A stretch of DNA of 64,000 nt, from contig VZRZ01000389.1 of the NCBI GenBank assembly GCA_013398175.1, positions 200,365 to 264,364 on the forward strand, read 5' to 3'. A program made the position numbers and the translations under genes. Position 1 is the first letter of the stretch. Each line of letters begins with the position of its first letter. A model generated the notes under the pieces. It did no database searches, was not told where the DNA came from, and was given only the letters and a program-made list of their open reading frames with translations. This document shows positions 24,001 to 37,739 of the stretch, one piece after another. This DNA comes from Climacteris rufus. Its lineage: Eukaryota > Chordata > Aves > Passeriformes > Climacteridae.

Positions 24001-25193
24001 TGTCTATTGGCATATGTTTTCTGTTTTCTAGCCTCTACTCTTTAAAACTCTAAAAAAAAAAAAAAGAAGAAAAGTTTATAAAAGAGCAGTGCAGTTTTGG
24101 AATTAATCTGTTTCCACAAGAGAAATGTGATTAAAAACATGATAAAAAATAATTAAAATAGCAAATTATAACCCCTGGGAGTAGTTTAAACACATGTTAA
24201 GGTGTTCAAAAGTGTGGATGGACTTTGTGACTTTTCATACACAATTTAAAAGCAAAATATCTTTTTGCTTATTGGTATTTTGAAGACATCTGCATTATTT
24301 CTTTTTTATTAAAAAAGCAGAATAAAGTAACTTCTTCATTCTTCATTCATTTTTAAAAAATTTCACAAATCAAAAAATAAAGCTGTAGATGAAAGACTGA
24401 TATGCCCTTCCCTTACTGTTCTTCAGCATTAAGTACCCGGGTCTGACTGAGAAGGGAAAGTCCATTGCAACAAAAACCCCACATACTTTTGTGTCCATGA
24501 CCCATACAGATATCATACAGCTTTCAGGACTGCCTTCTAGTACAATGAGATGACAGTCATACACGCATTTGCTCTCCAGGTCTTAAGCTCCTCCATTTGT
24601 GCAAGATTCCTGTTTCTTTAGATGTAATGCACCCTTCTATATTATCATAGGACACACTCTGGCTGTAAATAGCACGCAAAACCCTGTATTTATAACAGAA
24701 ACTCTTTTTCTAATGCCTATCAAAATCTAACGAACATGGAGTTGAACTTCTAAGGTTTTCCAAAGATAAAGCAGAACTTTTTAACTTTCAACTAGCTTGA
24801 AATTTCTCTCAACTTAACAATAAACAAAACGTTACCCTTTGATGGTCATTTGTGATTGAAGGCATTCCTGACAATATGCTGCATACCTCTGTAATTTTAT
24901 AGCAATAGCCTTATACAAGTGTTCACTAATGGGATCCTTTTTGACAAATTGCTATCTATTCCAAGATCTCATAGATCTGTATCTAAACCATATCTTTCCT
25001 CTTTAACATGGACAACAAGATCTGTTACTTCAGAATTTTTTGAGTTATGAATTGACAAATAGAAATAAAAACAAAAATTCAAAACAGTGCACAGAAAAAT
25101 TAACTTCTCTGTTACTTACTTTATAGTCCTTATTGAGCATCTGACTGTTTTGTGATGTTTATTAAAACGGAAACACAAAATTCAGCCTATCTC
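21033..25193. other. AT-rich unique sequence
   Basis: No repeat or gene that I can support. The longest open frame (23413-23784, minus, 123 codons) is hydrophobic in its C-terminal half but has no domain I recognise and no convincing splice context. A 14-base A run lies at 24052-24065. Confidence 0.45.
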
Positions 25194-25852
25194 TGTGAGC
25201 CAGGACCTTTCACCCCAGGGCACCACAAGAGCTTAGCTGTTTCAACTGATGCATAAACCAAGGAGTGTGTGCTCTCCTGATAGCCCTGGAATCCCCTAGT
25301 GCCAAGGGAACACACAGAAAGGGCTGATAAACATCCTCGGCCCAAAAGGGCAGGATGTAAGAGATAAGCTGGAATTTGTGACTGACAGACAAATAGTATT
25401 TTACTAACTATATAAGACAGTTGTATTTTCCCTTTGGTAGAGGAATCTCCCATACACTTTCTGAAGTGTATGGAAAGGTTTCTCTCCGTGAATCCGAGAC
25501 GTCAAATTCCTGAATTTTCTTTTCTCCATGGAATTGAGGCAAAGGAAACCACCTGTACACCTCTGCTAATTAGTAAGTTGCATCGGCTTCCTAATTCTAC
25601 ATATCCTTGGCTAGCTATAATATAGGTACCTTTATTGTGCACTAAATCTACTAGTAGCTTTTTTTTGTGTTATTCCATGTTGTAATAGCCTGTTAGAGTT
25701 GTAGTTTCATATGTGTTTTCTTGTATCTATTCAATAAACCTGTCATATTGTAATAGACCTGATCTCCATCGATAACAAACAAGAGAGGTGACAGAGTTTC
25801 TGGGGTGCAGGTCCCTCTAATAGAATTAAAATCCGTCTAGGTGTCTCTCACA
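25194..25852 (+). mobile_element. ~660 bp LTR, plus strand (boundaries approximate)
   Basis: It has TATATAAG at 25409-25416 and AATAAA at 25733-25738. Possible termini TGTGAGCCAGG (left) and TCTCTCACA (right) give TG...CA ends with a short inverted match, but the flanks show no target-site duplication. The U3-like portion before the TATA box is GC-richer than the surroundings. The ~320 base TATA-to-polyA distance implies a long R region if both signals are genuine. No internal retroviral region follows. Short open frames at 25187-25453 and 25434-25625 lie in the LTR. Confidence 0.6.
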
Positions 25853-28800
25853 TTCATAAGACTCTGAAAGTCATTGCCACAAACAGAAACAAATGTATTT
25901 CAGCAACACAATTACTGATATCTGCTATTCATAAAGACAAGTGCTTTTCTATTTGTTCACACATATGATATGGGATTTGAAGCTTATTTCATGTTCTCCA
26001 GCCCTTCTTTAATCTTATTTCTACCTTTAGCTTCATCTTTTCTATCAAAAGTATATCTAAGTACAACTTAGATCCCTTACAAGAACTCTTTCTGAACATC
26101 TCATTCCTCTGAATCTCTCACACTTCTTGAGAAGATGCAACATTGACTCAAACAGTATAACTAAAGGTGGCACTTACTGAGTCTGAAGTGTACAGTACAG
26201 AGCTGATTGAACACCATCTCACCAGGACAGTCCTAGTGAGTTGTATGAAGGGGAATTTTCTGTTTTCTTAACCAACCCCAGCAAGCCACCTGTTCATCTT
26301 CTTGACCAGTTTATTTTGGTTCTTAAACACACCCACCTAGCCATGTGCTTCTAATAGAGGCTGATAAATATTTACATGAAGTTTTCTGGGGCTTATCTCT
26401 CTGCCAAGTTTGCTCACTTTGGTTTGAGTTGTCATGTGCTGTGGTTTGTACCTTTTCCTGTGTATTCCCTTCAGCTTTGCTGTACAGTCCTAGAACATGA
26501 CAGAGTGTAAACCTGGTACCAGTACCTGCCTTTTGTGAAAGTCCATGCAGCAAGGACTAAGTTAGCACTGGAACTAGTCAACAAGCAGTACGGTGAGAGC
26601 AGAAAAGATTATGCAATATTGCTCCCAAATGAATGTTGTAACTTATTTATGTTCTAACTTAAGGAACAGTAATAATTAGCCCTTCTCTTTTCCATGTCCT
26701 TTCTTGGTCAGACAAAGCTGATTTCATGCAGGAGCTAAAGTGAATGCAAAAGACATCCAACAGAATTTATGAAGAAATGCCTCAAACATTAAGGATATGA
26801 GAAATGGATTTTCCTTACCACTGAAGATGAGTTGTAGATTGTTAGCCTGCCACTTCTTTCTTTTCACAGGCACGGTAGAAAGATTCTTTTTAATATGTAA
26901 AGAAATAGAGATTTCTTTGAGATTCAGATTAATAATTTATTTCTAATCTTATCAAATAATTAAGTTAAGAATGAATGTCTCACTTTTAAAGTTGGAATCT
27001 TGAGATTTATGAAAAGTAAAGCATAATTCAATGTTAAAGAAATTTATCACTAAAAGGCAATTTGGTAGGTCTTAATCTCTTCAATCTTAAAATAGAGGGT
27101 TTCAGTTATTGAATAACTCTCTAATCAATGAAAAAAAAGCTTTAAAAGATTCTGAGATTTTTATAGGTCATTTAGAATGTCTGTTGTTTCGGGCTTTTGT
27201 AACTTTAAAACTTCTGAGAGGGTTTTACTTTCTTTTTATTGTTGTTGCTCTGGTAGAAGAAACAAGCAAAACGCATTTTCTTAATTACTTCACAACCGAG
27301 AAGCTGCTTCTTTCTTTCAGTTTTTTTCAGTCCTTATTTACCTCTCCTTGTTGCATTGTTTCAAAAAGAATATATTTGTGATGAAGTGACAAGTGATGTC
27401 AAGTTTTCAGAAACTTAACATCTCCAGAATAGTTCTGTGGCTTGTTAATGGTAAACATGCATGGCTATAGGTCAAGCACATTCCAAAGTTTTAAAATTTT
27501 ACTTCTAAAATCATGGAAAGTCTAGAGGCATTTCTGTCATTAATTTTCTTTATTGTTTCCAACAAGTTTTATGTAATGCTTTCATTTAACTACTATTCTG
27601 TAGTATGTTGTACTTTTGATATCATACAGCAATTTACTTCGTTTAAGATCATAAAGGACATGAAAATTAATTCATGTAGACACAGACAAAAACATATAGA
27701 CATAAAAATGCAGGTCCGTCTTTTGTGGCGTACTTCTGTGGTGATGTTGGTATATGCATCCAAATTCTGCAGCTCAGGTGTCATTTTTGTTTACAGACGG
27801 ATAGCTTCATGCTGAGTATTTAAACCACAAGATCTTTACAGCACTGCAGGACTATTGCAAAGGTTTATTTTTCTTCTCTTGAGTCTCCTTTAACCCCACT
27901 CTGGAGTAGAAATAATTCCATAATCCCTTACTTTTGAGTGAAGATGTCATTATCACATATGCCATTTTTTCATTAATCCTTGTTCTGAGTGGACACACTG
28001 CTGCATAACCAAGATTGTCTTAACTTGGCTAACAAGAGATACTCATGTCCAGCCACTGCGTCTGCTCTTCCATAGTCTTTATTTCCCAAAGTGCCAGAAG
28101 CTAACAGACTACTGTGAATCACTTAAGCTTTTTCTTTATTTTTTTCCCCATAGTTTTTATTTATGAGAAGGCACTGGAAATATACAAGGAATTAAGGCTT
28201 TGAAGAGAGATTTTTTATTCATGCAGAAAGGGCCCTGGAAAAAGTACAATTGCAGAAGATGACAAAGAATAAAGCTTAGTTCTCAAAAGTGGCACATCTT
28301 TCTAAGACTCTTGTTTTCAACTGCTGTTGTGGGCTTTTAAATCAATATACAATTTTTGAACTTGCTGTTAGCTGAAAGCTGGTTAAAGAGTCCTTTTTTT
28401 CACTCAGCATCCCACAAATGTAGAAGTGTTTACTCTTTACTTGCATTGTTATGTTTTAAGAAGAGAAGCTGAATTCTAAAAGTTGAGTGAAAGACAAACT
28501 CTTGCCTTTTGGCACTTGCACAATAGGTACTTACACAAAACTCAGACAATTGACTTTTTAATGTTAAAACATGACATAACTGTGCTGAGACACACAGAGA
28601 AAGCCATTCTGTAAGGTTTTCACTACATCAGTTGGATACTAGCAAAGCTCTATTATTTTCTTTCTTGGAGAATCAAGACACCTTTTTTTCCAACTAGTTC
28701 CTTAATTTTTGTGTACTGCACCAAAAAAAAGGTTGAAATTAAACTAATATTCTATTTCTGGAAGCTCTCAGCACTGAGAAAGTTACATTTTAATGTTATT

Positions 28801-31800
28801 TGCTAACCACTTTCTTTTTATGTTTCATAATACCAGGTAAGTAAATACAGGTAAAAGAAGTAAAGACAACTCAAAACTAGAAAAATACTTTCTTTGAGTA
28901 TATGTCATCATCATGACATCTTCCTAATTGCTCTCAAGTGTTCTAATTTGATTCTTTATTTTTTTCTTAAAAGAGAAGCCCTCCCATGTAGTTCATAATT
29001 CAGTTCTGTTTCTTGCTTTCTTTCATCAAATGAACGGATCAACTGCCATAAATTTCCATTCTTATACAGAAACATTTGTACATAAGTATTTTGAATGATG
29101 TTTTAAGACTGTGCAAGTTACATGTTGTATTCTGGAGAAAACATATACTTCATACTCAACACCCAATCCTGACATTTTCCAGCAGCTTGGCAAAATACAG
29201 TAATATTTTTAAAGATTTTACTATAATTGGATCATTGTTACTCTGAATAATTTTACCAATAATCTTAGTAAACCATTCTGAAAGAATCATACACAAAACC
29301 CTGTGCTTTAATGGTACTGTTGCAGATCAAACACAATAGTTTCTAGTGTACCCCATTAAAATACCTACTTATTAACTGCTATCTTTTACATTTCAAAGAC
29401 GTGAAAGTGCTCCAGTGGGGCAAACTAATCCTGGTGAAGTGTCATAATGTTTTCCTAGTACATAATGGTGGGAGCAGGTTTCAGGACTGAAAGATCCTTA
29501 GGAAGGAGTCTGAAACTTTGGGCAGGCAAGAATTGTAGCTTTTTACAGCTCTAAGATGTGAACAGATGGTCTGTTCCTGGATGTACCTAGCTTATGGAGT
29601 GCTGTGAAAATAGCATGTATTCTAAGTGGGATGCAAGTTAACAGGCATGTAAACAGAAAGGAGGGTAAGGGGTGAGGAGAATGCTGTATCTCATTGATAC
29701 TGCTTCTTACAGAAAACTTGTGCCACTAGATTTATTTAGTGAGTTGCCTTTTTATGTTTAGTAACAATTCATTTCACCATGTCAGTAAGTTTGTACTGCC
29801 CTTATGCTATCAAATATTGTATTATTGCTGTACTGAAGCACTTATAGTGTAGCACTACTGCAGAATGCACTGCTTTCTAGTGATGAGTTTTATTAAGCAG
29901 CCTTACAAGCCTCTGTGATAGTATTTGTCTTTGCACTTTGAGTATAAAACTAAAGAGATTTGATGCATTGTGTCGTGTTATGTCTGATTCTGTCAACGTA
30001 TGGCTTTTTGGGCTCAAAGTGATGTGATGTGAGCTGCAATGCATCAAAGAGACTTAAAGTTTCTTCTGCATTTTGAATAATGATTGAAACTTTTGCTACA
30101 AAACTAATGTCATGTAATGTTACATATGCAATAGAATAGGATTTGTAGATGAATTATAATGTCTAGGTATGGGCAGGATGAAATGAATACAGAGGAAAAA
30201 GGGAAAATCTGCTTCTTGTATACATACAGCAGTTTAAAAGAAAGTCATACGATAATGGACATCTAACATCCTTGGACATGAGAGATGATACTTCTAAAAA
30301 CACCTTGTTGAGAGTTTTCAAGTCAACTGGAAAAAAATATTTAAATAAGTTTTTGATTTTTGCTGGAAAACCTACAAGCTTGTAAAGTGGATAAAAGGAG
30401 AGTAGGCATTTGTGGATGAGATAAATAATTCTGTGTGTGTGTGTGTTTGTGTGAGAGATGTGGTGAGGGAGAGGGGAGCAGGGAGCCAGTGAGATGTGTA
30501 TTGAGACAGACAGTTGGATTGGTAGTGGGACAAACTCTTATAATTTCAAGTTGTCCTGAACAAGACCCACACATCCTAGATACCTGCTAAAGGTAGCTGC
30601 TAGATGCTATATGAAATTTGTTGAGATGACTCATTGACAGACAACTAGTTTCTTAAAACAATTTTATATCCCTGAATTAGAGGATGTCTTCTAGAATTAT
30701 AGCTGCCCTTTTTCTTTTCCCCACTTCTGAAATAAGCCTAATAATATCTTACTTCCTCATGAGACGTGATGAAATGAGCATTTGAAGGGAACTAAAGTAT
30801 CTCAGAAGTCTTGTGGATAACAAGATATGTCCATCATGCATATGTTTTTGAAACATCAAAAGGCAGCAGCTTTGTAAGTCTTGCACATGGATTAGAAGGC
30901 TTATTTGAAAATCTTTGCTATAAAAAGGCAGCTTATTGTAGAATACACTGAAAAGTGATGATGGCTGCTATCAAGAAAATCTTTGATCCAAAGACCATTA
31001 CAGTCTTCATTAATGCCATCAGCTGTTCCAGACACATTGCTCAGGCATGGTGTAAGCCTCTGTTAAAAAGGAGAATGAACCAGCTAGGATTTTGGACATA
31101 TGGCAGATCAGTAGTAAATAGAAGGATATGCCTATTGAAAAGTACCCAGGAGATGAAAACAAGTCTAGGGAAGGAGTCATGGTTAAGTCCTGATAAATGG
31201 GTCTTTTAGAAATATAACTGAAGTGAGATTAAGAAATTTTTTGGGAATCTTTTTCCTTCTGCTAAACAGAATAAAAGACCCTAAACTGTATTTTTGTCTT
31301 AAATAGAGCCAGTAGTAAACTTGATATAAAGTACTGATTTCTCCTAATAACAACAATCCTTCTTGAAAGACACATATCTTTGTCAACTCTTTAGGTCCAC
31401 AGCTTTTTATGTCCACAAATGTAGCATTTTATTACATAACATAATTTCAATTTTAAATTGCAGAAAACAACAAAAAAAAAGTAATGAGAGTTATCTTCCT
31501 ACAACCCTGAGAAGGGAAACAAGTTATAGTGTTTGATTATGAAGCACATATACAGACATTCAGACATTCTGAAAAATCTTCAGCTACCTCTAGTTGCTCG
31601 TCCTTGTGAAGCAGAGAGCTATATGAAAAAGCTCTTAATTTTTCCACACTAGGCAAAACCTTTTTTCCCTAATTGTTAATGGGTTAGAGGGCAATACCTG
31701 CCAGCATAGAAGCTAGGAATATTGTCAAGCTTTTCTTGCAAAATATATTTTGCATTTGTACTACAGCAATTAGAATTTTAAATAAAATATATGACAAAGA

Positions 31801-31881
31801 ATTTTATGAGTTATATATCACTAGAGGATGAAATTTACAATTCTGGTTTCTATCAGAGAATTTAATATGGCCTTCCCTATA
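25853..31881. other. AT-rich unique sequence
   Basis: About 6 kb without recognised repeats apart from a (TG)n tract at 30432-30446. Chance-length ORFs only (27109-27381, 27513-27815, 30955-31209 and similar). No RNA gene recognised. Confidence 0.45.
30432..30446. repeat. (TG)n microsatellite
   Basis: Seven uninterrupted TG dinucleotides followed by interrupted TG/GA sequence. Confidence 0.85.
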
Positions 31882-31930
31882 TGGTGGTGGAAAGTTGACT
31901 AGATGTCTTCCAACTTCTGTGTTTCTCTCT
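31882..31930 (+). mobile_element. Short diverged CR1 3' fragment, plus strand
   Basis: GGTGGTGGAAAGTTGACTAG followed by a shortened CTTCCAACTTCTGTGTTTCT resembles the CR1 3' end (GTTGGACTAGATGATC...CTTCCAACCTCTGTGATTCTGTG) with a deletion. It is short, so chance resemblance is possible. Confidence 0.5.
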
Positions 31931-33122
31931 CCGGGAATAATATGAATGGAAATTCCAACCAGTGGAAATTCTGCTTTTTTTTTTAAGCTGATCTTATTGG
32001 TACTTTCTGGGTTTCTTGAAAGTGGTATTGGTATATGTGGTATCAACAGGCACTGCTGAACCCAGCTTTTAGCTGTGGCTTGGTTTTGTCACTACTCATG
32101 TTGAAATTGTCTGTACTGTGGCAGTTTATTGTAGTATCATACTTAACTACTATATGTAACTCCCAGAAAAATAAAATGTCTATAGCTTCAGCTATAATCA
32201 GGCAGTAGAAAATATTGTTCCTTTTCCATTTCATTATGTCACTGTGATGGGTGTGATGTAAGTGTCTGGAACTAGAACAGAATCAATGTAAGTACTAAAA
32301 CAAAAACAGGCTATCTTTTCTGATACATAAAAAAATATCCTGGTATACCTTAGTGCCACTGTTGGAAAATAAAATCAAAATCTAGTATATCTTTCTTAGA
32401 TGAGTGACATAATTTTTTTGATCAGAAAGTATTATCATTCAAAAATAAGAGAAATAAAGGAAAAAGCTAGACATACAACCAAAGAAAAATGTAATTTCTG
32501 AGTGAGAAATTAAGATATCAGGAGCCATGTCTTTCTTTCCTTGATCTTCTGTGTCACAAAACCTGACTAACATACAGAATTCCAAGAACCGTTTTATCAC
32601 CTAACATTGTTACAGAAAATAGATTGCAGAAAAAGGATTGCAGAAATTCAGTAGTTACTAAAAAAGTAAAATTTAAAAAAATGAACCTACTCAGGGGAAT
32701 AAGAACACACATACTGCCTTTCACAACAAAAACAGCTTTTAGATATTTAAGAGTGAATTTTTTATGATATGAAGGAAGTAAAATGGTGATTTATATTCTA
32801 CCGATCGGGAACAACAAAGTTGACACGAGTATCAGCTACATATGAGTATCAGCAACATATTTGAATTTTATTTATGTTTTGACATTTGGGTCTACACTTT
32901 CCATAGTTTCAAATTAGTGCCTGATATAGAACTGAACCTCAGGAAAATAAATATAATGACATATAGAACTTGCTATCTTCAGCATGCATCTCATCATTCT
33001 CCCGCCCCTTCACGTATGAAGCATGTCCACTATTTCTACTCAGTATTTTAGTCTTGTAGGCTTTTGAGCATCAGGTTGATTTATTAACCTTTGTGTTTCT
33101 GTTTTTCTATTTGCTTCTCTAG

Positions 33123-33180
33123 GTGACTCTTATTCTGGTCACCTACCATTTCATTTCCCATGATGGAAGTTATTCTGAAA
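33123..33180 (+). CDS. Candidate internal exon, unrecognised, low confidence
   Basis: A pyrimidine-rich tract ending GCTTCTCTAG precedes and GTATGT follows. The 58 bases are open in only one frame, starting at phase 0 and reading VTLILVTYHFISHDGSYSE, with one base left over. That phase fits the candidate terminal exon at 33541. A short strand of beta-type residues is all that can be seen; no family is recognised. Chance splice-like sites are common at this scale, so this may not be an exon. Confidence 0.22.
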
Positions 33181-33540
33181 GTATGTTGTTCTGAAATAAT
33201 TTTCAACTGACATTTTAAAAGCATGCCTTAACTGTGTCTAGTGTGATACTCAAAACTCTTTCAATACAATCAATAAATATCAGCTGACAGATTCATACAA
33301 TACCTTTTTGTGGTTCAGGGAGGAATGAATATGGAATTCAAAGGGTTATAAATTATAAAAGGAGAAAAATGGGAAACCAGTACAAATATGACCATACTAC
33401 AGGTATGCTTGTTTTCAATTTCCACGTCTTTTTGCAGTCTAGGCTATCTGACTAATTAAATCTTTTGAATTCTTCCTTTTATTACCTTGTTTAAAGTGCT
33501 TCCTTGTGTAATACCATTTATTTTTTGTTCTTTATTGCAG

Positions 33541-33602
33541 TTGCATCACACCAATCAACTCTTGTAAAGGCAGCAGAACTGTCAAGACTAACACTGACAT
33601 AA
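33541..33602 (+). CDS. Candidate terminal coding exon, unrecognised, low confidence
   Basis: A good acceptor (TTCTTTATTGCAG) ends at 33540. Joined to the candidate exon at 33123-33180 it reads I-ASHQSTLVKAAELSRLTLT and stops at TAA (33600-33602). A second frame is open for longer, to about 33670. No AATAAA lies close downstream, which weakens the case for a last exon. Confidence 0.2.
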
Positions 33603-36600
33603 GTGAAAGCAGAAATGAACTTTTGGATACACAGAATACACATTCTGCTTGTATTTCTCTCTACATCTAAGAGGGCTAGGTATTCCTATCAAAAGGACTT
33701 ACTACTCTCTTACTACTCATCGTATATGTGAACAAAGTTAAGACATAACATTTCATAACAGGTATAGCATTGAGCTGAAGGCAATTTAAGCAGCAACACC
33801 AGGAATATGGTTTCCCACAGTACTGAGGAATAGAGAAAATGCATTCTCTCATCAGGCTTTTTCTCTAATATTTTGTTATGTGTGTTGTTTGTGTCGAGAC
33901 ATTTTGTATGTTCATTTTCACCACCATCAGTATATCACTTATGGCCACATTCAGCAGTGTGCTCTCAGAGTTGTTTTATATGTACTTCATTTATGTTTGC
34001 CATGACTTTTATTTAAGGACATTCCCAAGAACATTTTTATAAACTATACAGGTCATTATTCTTCTTTGTTATATGGATGGTTTACTAGCTACTTGGCAGC
34101 CTATATGTGATTTATTAGATGAGTGCTTTGATGTCTAGAGTACCACTTTTTCAAACTTGTCTGAAGTGGAAGTGATCTTGAGGCTGTGATATATTGATTT
34201 GATTATTGTTTTGGAAATATTTTCTTGCTTAATAGAGAGAGAACAGAATGTCCCTCCTGCAGTGTAACTACTTGTGAAAAAGGGTTTCTGCTAGTCATCA
34301 AATAGGACACATAAATCAGTATTATTGAATACAAAACCTCTGGCTTGATTTTAAAAAGCAAACTTAAGGCTTTTCTTTCAAGGTGCATGCTTGGAGACTG
34401 AATGAATTTGTATTTATTTTAATTTTTTGTATTATTTTTCAGCTCTCAAAATTCTGATGTTTGCATATTTGTATTGCTCTTTTCATCTTATGCAACAGGA
34501 GATGAATTATATACACAGTTTTCTCTGATAAAAAGATAGTTATTAACAGGATGTACAATGTGTGCTACTGTTTTTACAGTACATATTTTAATTGAATTGA
34601 ACTATGAACATCCCTTTGGTTATTTTTCTTCCTTTATTTCTTTGTCTTTAAATAATTTTCATGCTGAAAAACAATAATAATAAGCTGATTACCATGTTAA
34701 GAGAAGATAAGGCCATGCTTCACAGACCTAAATGATAGGGTTTGTTAATTCATTTTCTACTTCCCTCTTTTCACACGTCTCTCCCTTTTTCCTTCTGTCC
34801 TAGGTCATCAAACTTCTCAAAATTTTAGAAACATGATCCAGTTCTGCATGGACTTTAGTTTGTTTTTCATGAAAAAACATTCTCACTGCTGAACATTTAC
34901 AGCAGGATGTTTTTCTAAGACATTCTTTTAAATTAAATTTTTTTTAATGGAAGCAATCTATTATTTTAATTTAGTAGTGGTGGTGGTTGTTTTCGTTTTT
35001 TTGTTTTTCTTGGTTTAGTTTTGCTTTTTTTCCCCCAGGGTCTTGGAATATGCTGTAGTAGGTGGTCTTAATAAAATGTCAAAATACCTTTTAATGTAGT
35101 CTTGTACAATACAGTAACATTAAAACTATTTCATTGATTCATTGGTTATATTTTCACTGCATTCAGTTTTTCAAATAATTTTTCTTTTCTTTCTTATTTA
35201 CTTGGTACCTAAAAGAAGAATTATTTTGCTCAAAGGTAGGGTAAGTCACATTATACTGCTTATTGTCTCAGTCTTCAGAACAGAATTCTGCAAAACTCAG
35301 TTTACCAAACCAGGTCATAATCTTATGGAAATAATCAAGTTTGTGCTCACCTATCTCTTACATTGGTATTTCAAATTGTTGTATAATCATTTACAGAAAT
35401 TTATAGAATTTTGGTACATTTAATTTCTTTTCCATTTCTTTTACATTTTCTGTTTGTTGCTGCTTTTTGGGTAGCAAATAATTTCCCTAGGTTTTTTCAA
35501 CTTTTCTGTATCTAAAGAAAAAGGTTTAGTCCACTGCACTGTTGTAGTTTTGTTCTCTGAAAATGAAATCTGCTGCTTTATTCTTTATGAAACCATCCCA
35601 GAAAACTCATATATGAAATGAATAGTGAAACTTGAAATCTAATCAAGTCTAGTTGAAGGAGGGATCAATTTACTATTGCACATTTGGTTTTCTTGTGTTA
35701 GATCAGAAGATGATCTCAGAGCATAGTGTGATCTTATCTTCATTTACTTTTCCAGCACTGGGATTTGCTTGGACAATGTCACAAATTTTGATTTTCCAAA
35801 CTAGTCCTTTTTGCTTACTTCTCAGCATGGGGTTTTCAAGAATATGTAATTGTGTAGATGACTGTCTTAAGTAGTTTTTAAATAATCTGTGATTAGATGT
35901 TTTAGTTAATTTTCTACTTAGAGTTTCATGAATGTTTTTTTCTACAGAATATGTTAATAGCTTGGGGGATTGTTTGTTTTTTTTTCTTGAAAAGTAGATG
36001 CTTTTAATATCAGAAAATACAGTGTGTTTTATGTTTTATTTTACGATATTTCTTTGAATTTTATTTCTGAGGCATCACAATGTAACATTAGTGCTGTGAC
36101 AAGTATTGTTATAGTGTTAAAAGTGATTCATTTTATAATTTTGAGTTTTAACCTTCCTTGTTGGATCTCTTGCTACACTGATATCTCACACTGAGAGCTA
36201 TCTAAAGGATTTATATCTTGTGGGAAGTTCTGAAAAGTGACATGGCTGTCAATATGCAGCACATGGTAGTGCACAAATATTAGAAAAAAGAGAAAGGTGT
36301 GAAATAATTTATATGAATCCAAATTGTCATGTCTCTCACACCTGCAAGCCATTAGCAAGACTTAGGAGTACTTTGAGAAGGACACAGATTACCAGGAGAC
36401 AGTACTCCAAGGAGTTTGAGGTTTTAATTCCAGGGTATTTAGAAAATGATGGATATGCTCCCTTCAACTAGTGCTGTCAGGGTTCTTTGAGGGGGAAAGT
36501 TGGTAAGAATCATATGAAACAATACTTATGACTTACATGGAAGTACTGTGTAGAACTACAGCTTATTAGGATGCAAAAAGAAGGGAAGCACACTAATCTG

Positions 36601-36764
36601 TGTGAATTTGTTTTATTCTAGACATGATTTTTTCCAATTTTCTGTTCTGTGCTTAGGAATCCATAAAAGAACACTATGTTCTTCAGAAGCTTTGTTTTGT
36701 TTTTATTTTTTAAATTTTCTCAGAGTGCTGATAATGGATCATAATCAAGATCTTAGTGGTCTTT

Positions 36765-37069
36765 ATGACTGAAAGGAGGCTGTAGAGAGGTGGAGGTCCA
36801 TCTCTTCTCCTGAGTAACAAGTAACAAGATAAGAAGAAACAGCCTCAAGTTACACCAAGGGAGGTTTAGATTGGATATTAAGAAAAATTTATTCACTAGA
36901 ACTGTAGTCAAACATTGGAACAATTGCCCAGGGAAATGGTTGAGTTTCCATCCCTGGAGGTAATTAAAAGATGTGTATATATGGTGCTCTAGGAACATAG
37001 TTAATTGTGAACGTGGCAGTGCTGGGTTAACAGTTCAATAATTTACAGTTTTTTTCCAACTTAAATGGC
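36765..37069 (+). mobile_element. CR1 LINE 3' region, plus strand, ~300 bp
   Basis: It follows the CR1 3' region in order: AGGAGGCTGTAGAGAGGTGGAGG, AGTTACACCAAGGGAGGTTTAG, ATTGGATATTAAGAAAAATTT, CCCAGGGAAATGGTTGAGT, CCATCCCTGGAGG, and a decayed TTTTTCCAACTTAAATGG near the end. The terminal octamer repeat is lost or diverged. The divergence from the usual CR1 sequence is greater than that of the copy at 19879, so this is an older insertion. Confidence 0.88.
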
Positions 37070-37719
37070 TGCACGATTTTGTGGATGAGAGCTTGTCTCT
37101 AACCATCTTATATCTGAAGTACAGTATCAGATTTGTTGTTGTGGAGAAGTTAAACACATGGCAGAAAACTTTCTTGGATGCCTGCTTACATCATGGGAGG
37201 ACCCTCTCAAATGAAACACTTTTACTACCTTTCCTCTTCCCCTCGAAATGGAGCTTCCATGTTCTCTTCTCCCTGAGTTCGCAGTTTTTCAGTGTGTAGG
37301 ATCACAAAGAATACAGATTTCATTTTTACCTATCACTCCTGACCACTGTAAAAAATACATAATTTCACAGAGCAGCTGTATTGCCACTTTGTTGCAATGC
37401 CTTTTATATCCCATGTGTGCTTTGCCTGCTTTGAATGCTCAACTGGGACTGAACCCTTTTCCTTGAGAGGATGGCTGTCTAGGGACAACTATAACATTAA
37501 GGTTTTCAGAAAAGCTTCTAGGTGTAAAAGACCACACAAGTTTGACTGGATAGTGCTCCTCCAGAGGACTCCAAAATAAAGTATTTTTAGGCTAAAGTGA
37601 GTACAGAATCATTTAAGAAAAATGCAAAAGAAAAAGCCATATAATTCAGAGTTCCCCATCAGATGCTGATATGGTAGAATAATAATTTCTGAAATATTAG
37701 AGGGAATTAAACAGAGCGC

Positions 37720-37739
37720 TTTTTTTTTTTTTTTTTTTT
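37720..37739. repeat. T20 homopolymer
   Basis: Twenty consecutive T. There is no TTTATT on its right side where a minus-strand retrocopy would carry its polyadenylation signal, so it is treated as a simple repeat. Confidence 0.9.

Larger units (their letters stand above)
31931..36764. other. AT-rich unique sequence with two weak plus-strand exon candidates
   Basis: Segments 33123-33180 and 33541-33602 have acceptors and, for the first, a GTATGT donor. They join in phase to give a short open C-terminus ending in TAA. No named protein is recognised. The rest is very AT-rich with T-rich runs near 34930-35030 and no recognised repeat. Confidence 0.35.

Noticed and set aside
37720..37739. Poly-T runs (also 42011-42028, 49360-49374, 63202-63218) as poly-A tails of minus-strand processed pseudogenes
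   Set aside because: No complement of AATAAA lies just to the right of any of them, no cDNA-like open frame follows, and no flanking duplication is seen.
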